The notes: generated by a model not told the origin, from the sequence alone. A DNA stretch of 64,000 bases from Rhizobium sp. 18065 (GCF_902706095.1 NZ_CACSJP010000001.1:992001-1056000), one strand, 5' to 3'. Counted from the first letter of the stretch, positions 1 through 10,258 are shown. Program-made: numbers and translations.

Positions 1-1
1 C

Positions 2-1027
2 GTTCTGTCGCTGATCATCGTATCTGCCAATGATTCCGCTGCCGCACTTGGCGAGAAGCTGGGCGGTTCCGAGGAAGCTTTCGCTGGCATGATGACCCGT
101 AAGGCCCGTGCGCTCGGCATGATGAACACCACCTTCTTCAATGCATCCGGCCTGCCGCACGACCAGCAGTTCACCACGGCGCGCGACATGTCGACGCTCG
201 GCATTGCCCTGATGCGTGACTTCCCGGAAGGCTACAAGCTGTTTGCCACCAAGAGCTTCGCCTTCCGTGGCCGCACGATCAACGGCCACAACAATCTGAT
301 GTATCGCTACAAGGGCATGGACGGCATCAAGACCGGTTATACCAATGCCTCCGGCTACAATCTGGTCAGCGCCGTCGAGGACGATGGCCGCCGCGTCATC
401 GGCGTCGTCATGGGTGGCCGCTCCGCTGCTAGCCGCGACAAGATCATGGAAAAGCTGATCACCGCCAATATCCGCAAGGCATCGACCGGCAGCAAGCTGC
501 TGGTCAGCCGCTCGACCGGTGTGCAGATGGATATCGCGCGCCTGGATGGCGCCGTGCCGGTACCGGCCCCGCGGGCTTCGGCAGTCGCCGCCCTTGAAAG
601 CATGGTCGGCACATCAGTTGCATCCGCCTCGACCGCAACAGCCTATGCCGGCGGCAAGGTCGCCGATGCCGATCAGCCGCTTGCCGCAGCCGTACCGCGC
701 GCCACCATCGGCGCTGACGTAGCGGCAATCCAGGCTTCGTCCCAGGCCAGAACACAGTCGACGAGCGCCAAGGATCGCAAGTGGCAGATCCAGATTGCCG
801 CCGCGACCAGCGCCCAGGCCGCCATGGACATGCTCTCGGACGCCCGCTCAAAGATCGGCCAGCCGCTTCAGGGCCTCGATACCTATACCGAAATGGTGAC
901 GCGCAACGGCACGACATTCTACCGCGCCCGTTTCACCGGCTTCGTCACCAAGGACGAAGCCCGCACGGCTTGCGACATGCTGGTGCAGAACCGCTACGAT
1001 TGCGTGCTCATGCCCGCTCGCGGGTGA
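2..1027 (+). CDS. D-alanyl-D-alanine carboxypeptidase (PBP5/6 type) with C-terminal SPOR domain, 5'-truncated by the window
   Basis: The reading frame is open from the window edge, so the signal peptide and the SxxK active-site motif lie outside. The second penicillin-binding motif is visible at once as SAN (in VSANDSAAALGEKLGG), and the third as KTG in GIKTGYTNASGYNL. These identify a peptidase S11 enzyme, which trims terminal D-Ala from periplasmic peptidoglycan stem peptides. After an Ala/Ser-rich linker, the last 80 or so residues (from WQIQIAAATS to the end) form a SPOR domain, which in known proteins binds denuded septal glycan and targets the enzyme to the division site. The stop codon directly abuts the stop codon of the convergent toxin gene, with no terminator between them. 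Family assignment is firm; the exact paralogue (DacC/DacF-like) is not resolved. Confidence 0.93.
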   Translation, partial: VLSLIIVSANDSAAALGEKLGGSEEAFAGMMTRKARALGMMNTTFFNASGLPHDQQFTTARDMSTLGIALMRDFPEGYKLFATKSFAFRGRTINGHNNLMYRYKGMDGIKTGYTNASGYNLVSAVEDDGRRVIGVVMGGRSAASRDKIMEKLITANIRKASTGSKLLVSRSTGVQMDIARLDGAVPVPAPRASAVAALESMVGTSVASASTATAYAGGKVADADQPLAAAVPRATIGADVAAIQASSQARTQSTSAKDRKWQIQIAAATSAQAAMDMLSDARSKIGQPLQGLDTYTEMVTRNGTTFYRARFTGFVTKDEARTACDMLVQNRYDCVLMPARG

Positions 1028-1378
1028 TCAGTGGCGCTCTCGCAACGCGATCTGCAGGTCCTTTGCAAGTCGGTCGGGGATGTCCATCTGCACATGCAAT
1101 AGACTCATGACGCCGAGGCGGCCACTCGGAAGCTGTCTGAAAAAAATGTAGTGCCGTTCGAAGCGGCTGACATAGACGGTTTCCCGAATTCCGGCTTTCT
1201 CGGTCAATCGTCCCGGCACACGGCGCCACAAAGCTTTGTTGTCGCACAGCAGCGACAGGTGGTCATGAAGCTTGCGGATATAGCGTTCGGCCTGAAATTC
1301 TCCCCATCGAAGCTTGGTGTCGCTGAAGATTGCATCCTGTTCCTTATCCGCAACGGAATAGAACAGATATCCTCCCAT
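1028..1378 (-). CDS. ParE/RelE-fold toxin-like protein
   Basis: A 116-residue basic protein whose sequence (F-S-D-T-K-L-R-W-G, YIRKLHDHLSLLC, SRFERHYIFFRQ) fits the RelE/ParE toxin superfamily: a compact beta sheet with a basic C-terminal half. Family toxins poison DNA gyrase (ParE) or cleave ribosome-bound mRNA (RelE); the sequence alone does not say which. An upstream in-frame ATG exists, but the start at 1378 lies one base after the stop of the antitoxin gene (TGA-T-ATG) and gives the usual family length, so I prefer it. Translation is probably coupled to the antitoxin. At about 116 residues it is longer than a typical 95-100 residue ParE. Confidence 0.72.
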   Translation of the reverse strand: MGGYLFYSVADKEQDAIFSDTKLRWGEFQAERYIRKLHDHLSLLCDNKALWRRVPGRLTEKAGIRETVYVSRFERHYIFFRQLPSGRLGVMSLLHVQMDIPDRLAKDLQIALRERH

Positions 1379-1379
1379 A

Positions 1380-1631
1380 TCAGGATCTGGAATTTCGACG
1401 GATAACGTCTTCAGCCGAAACGGTAATATAGCTTTCTTCGGTGGCAGAAGCGGCTGCACCGAGAGTGTCGGCCAGATAGGCGGTGGACAAGTCGTCTGCC
1501 TTCATCTCACGTCTGATCAGGTCTTCGACATAGTCTTCGGGCTTGGTAAAAGGGCTACTTTCGCCGGTTCGCGTCAAAAGGTAAGCTTCGAGGGTCTCGT
1601 CAAGAGTGATACGCAGGCTTTTGCTGGACAT
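1380..1631 (-). CDS. ribbon-helix-helix antitoxin (ParD-like)
   Basis: This 83-residue acidic protein begins MSSKSLRITLDETLEAYL, the short beta strand plus helix expected of a ribbon-helix-helix DNA-binding domain. A region rich in E, D and A follows (DYVEDLIRREMKADD) and would wrap the toxin. It lies immediately upstream of the ParE/RelE-like toxin in the standard antitoxin-first order. Family antitoxins neutralise the toxin and repress their own promoter; the upstream stretch 1632-1719 would hold that promoter, but I see no clear palindrome there. Two-gene context and length support the call; the subfamily is inferred. Confidence 0.75.
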   Translation of the reverse strand: MSSKSLRITLDETLEAYLLTRTGESSPFTKPEDYVEDLIRREMKADDLSTAYLADTLGAAASATEESYITVSAEDVIRRNSRS

Positions 1632-1719
1632 AAGATCGCTCCAGAGACGCTTTGCTCAGAATTCATCCAATGGCAAGTGTCGCAGATTTTGCTTGTCGTG
1701 CAAACTGCATTTCGATTTT

Positions 1720-2388
1720 TCAGGCGTCTGCTTTGACCTCCAGCAACCCCATGCAGTCCAGCAAACTCTCCGCCACATGCGCGCACAGACCGAAGATCTC
1801 GTCCGTCGGAGCCAATAGGTCCGGCACCATCACCGCCATCATGCCGGCGGACGATGCCGAGCGGATGCCGTTGTGCGAATCCTCCAGCGCCAGGCAATCG
1901 GTAGCCGCCACGCCAAGCCTGTCCGCCGCCGCCAGATAGGGATCCGGCGCCGGTTTCCCGCGCGTGTAGTCGCCCTGCGCCACCACCGTATCGAAGCGGC
2001 GGATCAGGTCGAATCCGGCCAGGTGGTGCTCGACCTGATGATGCGCAGAGGATGTGGCGATGGCACGCGGCAGACCGAGCCGATCGAGCAGGTCCAGCAG
2101 TTCGACGACGCCGGGCTTCAGGCGCAGGTCCTGCTCCATCAGATGGTTGAAGTGCGAAAGCCAGATATGGCGGAAACTCTCGGCATCGAAATCGGCACCG
2201 TAATGGGCGATGAGCAGTTGTGCGTTGCCGGACCAGGGTTGCCCGAGCATGCCGTCGTAAAGTGACGTGGTCATTGGCAGGCCACGTTCCGCCCCGGCAG
2301 CCATCAGCGAATTGCGATAATGGATCTCGCTGTCGATCAGTAGCCCATCCATGTCGAAGATCACGGCTTTTGGCGGACGTGGCAGCAT
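1720..2388 (-). CDS. HAD-superfamily phosphatase (subfamily IA, beta-phosphoglucomutase/phosphatase-like)
   Basis: A 222-residue protein with all HAD motifs. Motif I is FDMDGLLIDSE near the N-terminus (nucleophile and general acid Asp), motif II is ATSSA, motif III is the Lys in RGKPAPDPY, and motif IV is LALEDSHNGI. A small helical cap is inserted between motifs I and II, as in phosphoglycolate phosphatase and beta-phosphoglucomutase relatives. The enzyme probably dephosphorylates, or moves phosphate on, a small sugar phosphate in the cytoplasm; the substrate is not predictable. The reading frame extends further upstream, but the ATG at 2388, directly before MLPRPPKAVIFDMDG, matches the family N-terminus. 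It lies downstream of tldD on the same strand, about 100 bp away. Confidence 0.88.
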   Translation of the reverse strand: MLPRPPKAVIFDMDGLLIDSEIHYRNSLMAAGAERGLPMTTSLYDGMLGQPWSGNAQLLIAHYGADFDAESFRHIWLSHFNHLMEQDLRLKPGVVELLDLLDRLGLPRAIATSSAHHQVEHHLAGFDLIRRFDTVVAQGDYTRGKPAPDPYLAAADRLGVAATDCLALEDSHNGIRSASSAGMMAVMVPDLLAPTDEIFGLCAHVAESLLDCMGLLEVKADA

Positions 2389-2491
2389 GATGTGCAGATC
2401 GCTTTCGGCAGACGGGAGATGGGAGGCGGGAGGGAAGTGGCGGGGGGCGAAGGAAAGATGCCGCCGAGGCCTGCACTTCGGCGGCGTAGGG

Positions 2492-3907
2492 TCAGGTCTT
2501 GGTGCCGCCGACGGTGATCTGGTCCATCCGCAGATGAGGCTGGCCAACGCCGACCGGCACCCATTGTCCGGCCTTGCCGCAATTGCCGATGCCGGTATCG
2601 AGCTTGGTGTCATTGCCGATCATCGAGATCCGCTTCATTGCGTCCGGACCATTGCCGATCAGCATCGCGCCCTTGACCGGCGCACCGATTCGGCCGTTCT
2701 CGATCAGATAGGCCTCGGTGCAGCCGAAGACAAACTTGCCCGACGTGATGTCGACCTGGCCGCCACCGAAGGACACGGCATAGATGCCCTTCTTCACCGA
2801 GGCGATGATTTCTTCCGGGCTTTTGTCGCCGGACAGCATGAAAGTGTTGGTCATGCGCGGCATCGGCTGGTGGGCATAGCCTTGGCGACGGCCGTTGCCG
2901 GTCGCCTTCATGCCCATCAGCCGGGCATTCTGCCGGTCTTGCATATAGCCGACCAGCCGCCCGTCCTCGATGAGCACATTGTAGGCTGACGGCGTACCTT
3001 CGTCGTCCACCGTGATCGAGCCACGGCGATTGTCGATCGTGCCGTCATCGACGACGGTGACGCCCGGTGCGGCGACCATCTCGCCCAGAAGTCCGGCAAA
3101 GGCCGAAGTCTTCTTGCGGTTGAAGTCGCCTTCCAGGCCGTGGCCGACGGCCTCGTGCAGCATGACGCCCGGCCAGCCATTGCCAAGCACGATGTCCATC
3201 GTGCCGGCCGGCGCTTCCTGCGCCTCGAGATTGACCAACGCCTGGCGCAGCGCCTCGTCGGCACCGGTGTGCCAGCTTTCCGCGCTGAGGAATTCGTCAA
3301 AACCCATGCGGCCGCCGACGCCGAACGAGCCGCTTTCCTGGCGCTCGCCCTGGCCGGCGATGACGGAGATGTTGATCCGGGTCATCGGCCTGATGTCGCG
3401 CACCCGGTGGCCATCGGCGCGCAGGATCTCCACCACCTGCCAGCTGGCGGCGATCGAGGCGGTCACCTGGCGCACTTTGCTGTCCTTGTCGCGCAGATAG
3501 GCGTCGATTTCCGCGAGAAGTTTGACCTTCTCCTCGAAGGTCGGCGAGCCGATCGGATTGTCCTCGCCATAGAGCTTGGCATTGGTTCGCTGCGGTGCTG
3601 CCGCATAGGAGCCGGAGTGGCCATGCGTGACGGCGCCGACTGCATCGGCTGCACGCGAAAGGGCGGACAGTGAAAGTTCGCCGGCATGGGCATAACCGAC
3701 CGCTTCACCGGCGACCGCGCGCAGGCCAAATCCCTGGTCGGTGTTGAACGAGCCGCCCTTCAGGCGGCCATTGTCGAAGGTCAGCGATTCCGCCTGGGCG
3801 TGCTCGATATAGAGTTCGCCGTCATCCGCTCCCGAAAGTGCGTCTGCGACGCGCTTCGTCAAGGTTGCCTCGTCGCAGTCGAAGAGGGAGAGAAGGTCCT
3901 GGGTCAT
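2492..3907 (-). CDS. tldD: metalloprotease TldD
   Basis: This 471-residue protein matches TldD of the TldD/PmbA (U62) family. It carries the zinc-binding signature HEAVGHGLEGD (HExxxH) in the middle and the conserved glycine-rich C-terminal half with GNCGKAGQWVPVG near the end. In characterised bacteria TldD works as a heterodimer with TldE/PmbA, degrading unfolded peptides and maturing some microcins; PmbA is not in this window. The start at 3907 gives the typical MTQDLLSLFDCDEATL N-terminus; an upstream in-frame start would add 13 atypical residues. It is monocistronic or leads into the HAD gene about 100 bp downstream. Confidence 0.95.
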   Translation of the reverse strand: MTQDLLSLFDCDEATLTKRVADALSGADDGELYIEHAQAESLTFDNGRLKGGSFNTDQGFGLRAVAGEAVGYAHAGELSLSALSRAADAVGAVTHGHSGSYAAAPQRTNAKLYGEDNPIGSPTFEEKVKLLAEIDAYLRDKDSKVRQVTASIAASWQVVEILRADGHRVRDIRPMTRINISVIAGQGERQESGSFGVGGRMGFDEFLSAESWHTGADEALRQALVNLEAQEAPAGTMDIVLGNGWPGVMLHEAVGHGLEGDFNRKKTSAFAGLLGEMVAAPGVTVVDDGTIDNRRGSITVDDEGTPSAYNVLIEDGRLVGYMQDRQNARLMGMKATGNGRRQGYAHQPMPRMTNTFMLSGDKSPEEIIASVKKGIYAVSFGGGQVDITSGKFVFGCTEAYLIENGRIGAPVKGAMLIGNGPDAMKRISMIGNDTKLDTGIGNCGKAGQWVPVGVGQPHLRMDQITVGGTKT

Positions 3908-4031
3908 GCTGGTCTCCTTGGCCGTGCCCCCTGCATGTAGGCGCACAGACGAAAAGGGGCAAGCCTGCTCGGCCTGCCCGCACCATTCCTATCTTCACGA
4001 AATGCGGAGCAGCGGCTCCACTCTTTATATA

Positions 4032-4562
4032 TCAAGGCAGCTTGTCATAGCCTTCGCCGAAGCCGGCGAGCTCGATCGGAATGCCGACGCGGTCCTGATC
4101 GGCGGATTCGCGCAGCGCGAAAACCGCAGCCTTGCCGGCCCGCAGAATCTTCATCAGCTCCTCGTCTATCTCGACCTCGACATAACAGCCCTCGGAGAAA
4201 CAGCGGGTGAAATAGGCGCGGCCGATATTGTTGCCGTCGACGAACAGCTCCATGCCGTCCTTGAGCAGCACGCCGAGCGGCGCCAGGATACGAAGGATCC
4301 TGGCCTTGCGGTCGGCGGTCTTCAGCACCACGACGGACAGGCCGACTTCCGGCCGGTCGTCTGCAATGACGTTCTGCATCAGCGCGCATTGCTCGACCGT
4401 CGCACCGGCCGGCTTGTCGCAGATTACCGACCACGCGCCGTGGTTCGAGCGGATCGTGCCGGGCGGTTGTTGTGGCTGTTGGCCCTGGGCCGGCATGGAA
4501 AGCGCGCCAACGAACAGGGCGCCTGCGGTCAAGCCGGACCAAAGCAGTCTTGGGAGACCCAT
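4032..4562 (-). CDS. secreted invasion-associated locus B (IalB) family protein
   Basis: A 176-residue protein with a clear N-terminal signal peptide (LLWSGLTAGALFVGALS, then an Ala-x-Gly-Gln region). The mature domain holds paired cysteines in VICDKPAG, VEQCALMQ and RCFSEGCYVEVE, characteristic of the IalB family. Bartonella IalB contributes to erythrocyte entry, but homologues are widespread in free-living rhizobia with unknown roles, probably periplasmic or surface-associated. The start at 4562 is preferred because the signal peptide follows directly. The gene is divergent from the cytochrome oxidase operon and shares a 327-bp intergenic region with it. Confidence 0.85.
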   Translation of the reverse strand: MGLPRLLWSGLTAGALFVGALSMPAQGQQPQQPPGTIRSNHGAWSVICDKPAGATVEQCALMQNVIADDRPEVGLSVVVLKTADRKARILRILAPLGVLLKDGMELFVDGNNIGRAYFTRCFSEGCYVEVEIDEELMKILRAGKAAVFALRESADQDRVGIPIELAGFGEGYDKLP

Positions 4563-4889
4563 GGATACCTCTGGAAAACGAATCATCCCGCACATTCTTG
4601 TCGTGGGGGTGGGGAAATGAAAGCCCCGCCGTCTGTTTTAAGGGGGAGTGCGGCATAATTGGGACCGCAATTCACCTTCCGGCAGCAAGATTGGCGCCTT
4701 CGCCAACCTCAACGGGCGAAAGCCATGCAATTGAGACCATTGTCAATTGATGAAGCGCAAAATGCCGCACGGGCTTTGCCAGAGGCGTATTGCGAATGCG
4801 GCCAATCTATGATTTGAAACGACGACACTAGCATGATTTTTGCGCTATGGTTTGATGTGGATCAAGCGCTTGTGGGAGACCTAACCGTG
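4563..4889. promoter_or_regulatory. divergent intergenic region between the ialB-like gene and ctaC
   Basis: No gene is visible in these 327 bases. They contain the FNR/FixK-type box at 4852-4865 and a 7-bp inverted repeat, CAATTGA (4728-4734) with TCAATTG (4743-4749), separated by 8 bases, a possible operator with no known owner. A TATGGT hexamer at 4846-4851 directly before the FNR-type box could be the -10 of the ctaC promoter. Confidence 0.5.
4852..4865 (+). promoter_or_regulatory. FNR/FixK/FnrL-type box upstream of ctaC
   Basis: The sequence TTGATGTGGATCAA is a perfect match to the TTGAT-N4-ATCAA consensus bound by Crp/Fnr-family oxygen regulators in rhizobia. Its centre lies about 31 bases before the ctaC start codon, close to or downstream of the likely transcription start. 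Such a position usually means repression, consistent with switching off the low-affinity aa3 oxidase when oxygen is scarce. Confidence 0.65.
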
Positions 4890-5774
4890 ATGAAGAGAAC
4901 CTATGCAGCATTGGCCGCGCTGGCCTGTCTGCTTTTCGCTTCTGTAAGCTTCGCCGACCAGCCCAGGCCTTGGCAGATGACGCTACAGGAAGCGGCAACG
5001 CCGATCATGTCGCAGATCAGATGGTTTGAGCAATACACCCTCTGGTTCATCGTGCCGGTCACGATTTTCGTTCTGCTTCTTCTCATTGTGGTGGCCGTCA
5101 AGTTCAACGCCCGCGCCAACCCGGTGCCGTCGAAGACCAGCCACAACACTGCGATCGAGATCGTCTGGACGGTTGCGCCGGTTCTTATTCTCTTCGCGAT
5201 CGCCATTCCCTCCTTCAACCTGCTGACCTACCAGCTGAAGATGCCGGAAAATCCCGATCTGACGATCAAGGCGACCGCCACCCAGTGGCTGTGGAGCTAT
5301 GAATATCAGGGCGAACAGGCTGTTGCCTTCGACAGCTATCTGCTCAAGGATACCGACCGCGCGGCCGCCGGCAAGGAAGACATTGCCCGCTATCCGCGCC
5401 TGCTCGCTGTCGACAATGAAGTTGTCGTTCCGATCAACAAGGTCGTCCGCATGCTGGTCACCGCAGCGCCGACCGACGTTATCCACGCTTTCGCCATGCC
5501 GGCATTCGGCATCAAGATCGACGCGATCCCCGGTCGTCTGAATGAGACCTGGTTCAAGGCAGAGCGCGAAGGTCTCTACTATGGCCAGTGTTCGGAGTTG
5601 TGCGGCAAGGACCATGCGTTCATGCCGATCGCCATCCGCGTGGTCTCGGAAGAGAAATATGCTGCCTGGGCTCAGGCGGCAACGGGCGACCTCGCTGGCG
5701 CAAACAAGGCGCTCATGGCAGCTGTTGACGGTGCTCCGGCTGCCGTCCAGACCGCCGCAAACGTTTCGAACTAA
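4890..5774 (+). CDS. ctaC: cytochrome c oxidase subunit II (CuA subunit)
   Basis: A 294-residue aa3-type oxidase subunit II. A signal peptide (MKRTYAALAALACLLFASVSFA) precedes two transmembrane helices near residues 45-70 and 85-110, then a periplasmic cupredoxin domain. The CuA ligands are visible as the His of VIHAFAMPAFG and the block QCSELCGKDHAFMPI (Cys-x3-Cys, His, Met). The subunit accepts electrons from cytochrome c and passes them to heme a in subunit I. The start at 4890 follows GGGAGA and a GTG codon that could also initiate. It is the first gene of the ctaCDB-coxF-ctaG-ctaE group and probably responds to the FNR-type box upstream. Confidence 0.97.
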   Translation: MKRTYAALAALACLLFASVSFADQPRPWQMTLQEAATPIMSQIRWFEQYTLWFIVPVTIFVLLLLIVVAVKFNARANPVPSKTSHNTAIEIVWTVAPVLILFAIAIPSFNLLTYQLKMPENPDLTIKATATQWLWSYEYQGEQAVAFDSYLLKDTDRAAAGKEDIARYPRLLAVDNEVVVPINKVVRMLVTAAPTDVIHAFAMPAFGIKIDAIPGRLNETWFKAEREGLYYGQCSELCGKDHAFMPIAIRVVSEEKYAAWAQAATGDLAGANKALMAAVDGAPAAVQTAANVSN

Positions 5775-5777
5775 TAA

Positions 5778-7469
<1,692 letters not shown>

Positions 7470-7496
7470 GCGCCGGTTCAGCCGATACACAAAAAC

Positions 7497-7530
7497 CGGG
7501 CGCCGCGATCTTAAAAGACCGCGGCGCCCG
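7497..7530 (+). other. strong hairpin between ctaD and ctaB
   Basis: CGGGCGCCGCG (7497-7507) pairs perfectly with CGCGGCGCCCG (7520-7530), and the loop side adds TCTT/AAGA after one mismatch. There is no downstream T-run, so it does not look like a full intrinsic terminator. It more likely sets 3' ends or lowers expression of ctaB relative to ctaD. Confidence 0.6.
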
Positions 7531-7559
7531 TCAAGACCTTGGAAGGCGAGTTTAAGAAT

Positions 7560-8516
7560 ATGACAGTCATCGACAATCGCGATCTTTTCGGCATGGAAGG
7601 CGAAGTCCGCCTGTCCGAAGCCGGCCCGCGCGATTATTTCGAACTGCTGAAGCCGCGCGTCATGTCGCTTGTGGTTTTCACCGCCTTTGCCGGCCTGGTT
7701 CTCGCGCCGGGTTCGATCAATCCATTTCTCGGCGCCATCGCCATCCTGTGTATCGCTGTCGGTGCCGGTGCCTCCGGCGCGCTCAACATGTGGTATGACG
7801 CCGATATCGATGCTGTCATGACCCGCACGGCGACCCGTCCGATTCCCGCCGGCCGTATCCAGCCGACCGAGGCTCTGGCCTTCGGCCTCGTGCTCTCGGT
7901 GTTCTCGGTCGTCATTCTCGGCCTTGCGGTCAACTGGTTCTCGGCCGGGATCCTGGCATTCACCATCTTCTTCTACGCGGTCGTCTACACGATGTGGCTG
8001 AAGCGCTCGACGCCGCAGAACATCGTCATCGGCGGTGCTGCCGGCGCGTTCCCGCCGATGGTCGGCTGGGCCTGTGTCACTGGTGGCGTCTCGCTCGACA
8101 GCGTCGTTCTGTTCATGATTATCTTCCTCTGGACGCCGGCCCATTTCTGGGCGCTGGCGCTGTTCAAGATGAAGGATTACGGCGCGGTCGGCGTGCCGAT
8201 GATGCCGAATGTTGCCGGCATCCCGTCGACCAAGCGCCAGATCGCGGCCTATGCAGTCCTGACCGCAGTGACCGGCGTCATCCCGACCGTGACCGGGCTT
8301 GCCTCGATCGGCTACGGCCTGTTTGCCGGCGGTCTCGGCATCGTCTTCGTCCTCTGTTCCATCGCCGTCTGGCGCATGCCCGACGGCGACGAAAAGATGG
8401 TCCCGGCCAAGAAGCTCTTCGCCTATTCGATCTTTTACCTTTTCGCGATCTTCTCGGCCCTTCTGGTCGACCACTACATCGCGTCGTTTGCCCAGTTCTT
8501 CGGAGGTGCTGCCTGA
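7560..8516 (+). CDS. ctaB: protoheme IX farnesyltransferase (heme O synthase)
   Basis: A 318-residue polytopic UbiA-family prenyltransferase that converts heme B to heme O, the precursor of the heme A used by CtaD. The first Asp-rich site, which binds farnesyl diphosphate through magnesium, is [19 protein letters not shown]; the second is in [16 protein letters not shown]. About nine membrane helices are evident. I place the start at the ATG at 7560; an upstream TTG in frame would add seven residues without conservation. The stop overlaps the start of the next small gene (TGATG), indicating translational coupling. Confidence 0.96.
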   Translation: MTVIDNRDLFGMEGEVRLSEAGPRDYFELLKPRVMSLVVFTAFAGLVLAPGSINPFLGAIAILCIAVGAGASGALNMWYDADIDAVMTRTATRPIPAGRIQPTEALAFGLVLSVFSVVILGLAVNWFSAGILAFTIFFYAVVYTMWLKRSTPQNIVIGGAAGAFPPMVGWACVTGGVSLDSVVLFMIIFLWTPAHFWALALFKMKDYGAVGVPMMPNVAGIPSTKRQIAAYAVLTAVTGVIPTVTGLASIGYGLFAGGLGIVFVLCSIAVWRMPDGDEKMVPAKKLFAYSIFYLFAIFSALLVDHYIASFAQFFGGAA

Positions 8517-8653
8517 TGGAAACCGTCAAGCTGAATGAGGCCCAGAAGAAATCGCGTCGCGGCCGCAATGTTGCGCTTGGCGTGCTGCTGGCCGGTCTCG
8601 TTGTGATCTTCTACGTCGTCACGATCGTCAAGATCGGCAGCGTCGGGCACTAA
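8516..8653 (+). CDS. small CoxF-like membrane protein
   Basis: This 45-residue protein has a basic cytoplasmic start ([18 protein letters not shown]) and one hydrophobic helix ([19 protein letters not shown]). It sits exactly where rhizobial and Bradyrhizobium cox operons carry CoxF, between ctaB and ctaG. Its ATG overlaps the ctaB stop codon and its stop is 12 bases before the ctaG start. Function in oxidase assembly is inferred from synteny only. Confidence 0.8.
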   Translation: METVKLNEAQKKSRRGRNVALGVLLAGLVVIFYVVTIVKIGSVGH

Positions 8654-8665
8654 GGAACAACGGAC

Positions 8666-9274
8666 GTGAGCGAACTCATCCAGAAAGACAAGACCGCCAA
8701 GCGTCGCGACCTTCGGGTTGCCACCGCCTGTTTCGTCTTTGTCGGCGCGATGGTCGGCGCGGCCTATGCCTCGGTGCCGCTCTATCAGCTGTTTTGCCAG
8801 GTGACCGGTTACGGCGGCACGACCAAGCGGGTCGAGCAAGCCTCCGACGTCATTCTCGATCGCAAGATCAATGTTACCTTCGACGCCAATGTTTCGAACG
8901 GTCTGAACTGGGATTTCCGCCCGGTCGACAAACAGATCAGCCCGCGCATCGGCGAGACTGTCGAAATCCGCTACGTCGCGACGAATCATTCGTCGCGTCC
9001 GGTCACCGGCGAGGCGATCTTCAACGTCACGCCGGGCGAAGCCGGCGCCTACTTCAACAAGGTCCAGTGCTTCTGTTTCACCGAGACCACGTTGCAGCCG
9101 GGCGAGACCATGGAAATGCCGGTCGTCTTTTTTGTCGATCCCGCGATTGTTGACGCGGAAGAGACAAAGGGCCTCGGAACGATTACCCTGTCCTACACCT
9201 TCTATCCGCGCGAAGATCAGAAGCCGGTGGCCGCTCTGTCGGCCGGGGAAGAAGTCGGACAGCCGAAACTGTGA
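8666..9274 (+). CDS. ctaG: cytochrome c oxidase assembly protein CtaG/Cox11 (CuB chaperone)
   Basis: A 202-residue protein with one N-terminal membrane anchor ([21 protein letters not shown]) and a periplasmic immunoglobulin-like domain. The copper-binding motif is [11 protein letters not shown], the conserved CFCF cysteines of Cox11. The family inserts CuB into subunit I before heme-copper site closure. Translation starts at GTG 8666. Its placement between the CoxF-like gene and subunit III is the classical alphaproteobacterial arrangement. Confidence 0.96.
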   Translation: MSELIQKDKTAKRRDLRVATACFVFVGAMVGAAYASVPLYQLFCQVTGYGGTTKRVEQASDVILDRKINVTFDANVSNGLNWDFRPVDKQISPRIGETVEIRYVATNHSSRPVTGEAIFNVTPGEAGAYFNKVQCFCFTETTLQPGETMEMPVVFFVDPAIVDAEETKGLGTITLSYTFYPREDQKPVAALSAGEEVGQPKL

Positions 9275-9331
9275 GAGAGGGGTCCGGTTCGCCGGGTCTC
9301 GTTATGAAATTGACATTCGGGGATTGCTGAG

Positions 9332-10210
9332 ATGGCCGAAGCGCACACCAAGAACCACGACTACCACATCATCGATCCGAGCCCCTGGCCGCTGCTGGCA
9401 TCGATCGGTGCATTCATCATCACCTTTGGCGGCGTAGCCTATATGCGCTTCCTGTCGGGTGGCTCGTTCAAGCTGTTCGGCCTGGAATTGGCGAGCCCGT
9501 GGCTGTTCTTCATCGGCCTGGCGATCATCCTGTTCACCATGTTCGCCTGGTGGGCCGACACGATCAAGGAAGCCCATGCCGGTCACCATACCCGCGTGGT
9601 CTCGCTGCATCTGCGCTACGGCATGATCATGTTCATCGCGTCGGAAGTGATGTTCTTCGTTGCCTGGTTCTGGGCCTTCTTCGATGCCAGCCTTTTCCCG
9701 CACGAAGCGATCCAGGCAAGCCGCGTCGAATTCACCGGTGGGCAGTGGCCACCTGTTGGCATCGAGGTTGTCGATCCCTGGCATCTGCCGCTCTACAACA
9801 CCATCATCCTGCTGCTGTCGGGCACCTGTGTCACCTGGGCGCATCACGCCCTGCTGCACAACGACCGCAAGGGCGTGATCACCGGCCTGACCCTGACGGT
9901 CCTGCTCGGGATCCTGTTCTCCTTCGTGCAGTTCTATGAGTACATGCACTCGCCGTTCGACTTCAAGAATTCGATCTATGGCGCGACCTTCTTCATGGCG
10001 ACCGGTTTCCACGGCTTCCACGTTCTGATCGGCACGATCTTCCTGATTGTCTGCCTGTTCCGGGCGCTGGCCGGCCACTTCACGCCGCAGCAGCATTTCG
10101 GCTTCGAAGCTGCCGCTTGGTACTGGCACTTCGTTGACGTGGTATGGCTCTTCCTCTTCTTCACCATCTACATCTGGGGTGGTTGGGGCGCGCCGGTGGC
10201 GCACGGCTGA
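9332..10210 (+). CDS. ctaE: cytochrome c oxidase subunit III
   Basis: A 292-residue, seven-helix membrane subunit. Conserved segments include HDYHIIDPSPWPLL near the N-terminus, WWADTIKEAHAGHHT, ASEVMFFVAWFWAFF and the C-terminal AAWYWHFVDVVWLFLF. Subunit III stabilises the catalytic core and proton uptake by the D channel. It lies 57 bp after ctaG and is followed by an intrinsic terminator, so this is the end of the oxidase transcription unit proper. Confidence 0.97.
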   Translation: MAEAHTKNHDYHIIDPSPWPLLASIGAFIITFGGVAYMRFLSGGSFKLFGLELASPWLFFIGLAIILFTMFAWWADTIKEAHAGHHTRVVSLHLRYGMIMFIASEVMFFVAWFWAFFDASLFPHEAIQASRVEFTGGQWPPVGIEVVDPWHLPLYNTIILLLSGTCVTWAHHALLHNDRKGVITGLTLTVLLGILFSFVQFYEYMHSPFDFKNSIYGATFFMATGFHGFHVLIGTIFLIVCLFRALAGHFTPQQHFGFEAAAWYWHFVDVVWLFLFFTIYIWGGWGAPVAHG

Positions 10211-10231
10211 CGGCCGGAGTTTCGAAAGATC

Positions 10232-10258
10232 AAGGGCGGCCCCAGTGCCGCCCTTTTT
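10232..10258 (+). terminator. intrinsic terminator after ctaE
   Basis: GGGCGGC (10234-10240) and GCCGCCC (10247-10253) form a 7-bp GC stem with a 6-base loop, followed directly by TTTTT. Flanking AA/TT can extend the stem. Confidence 0.85.
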
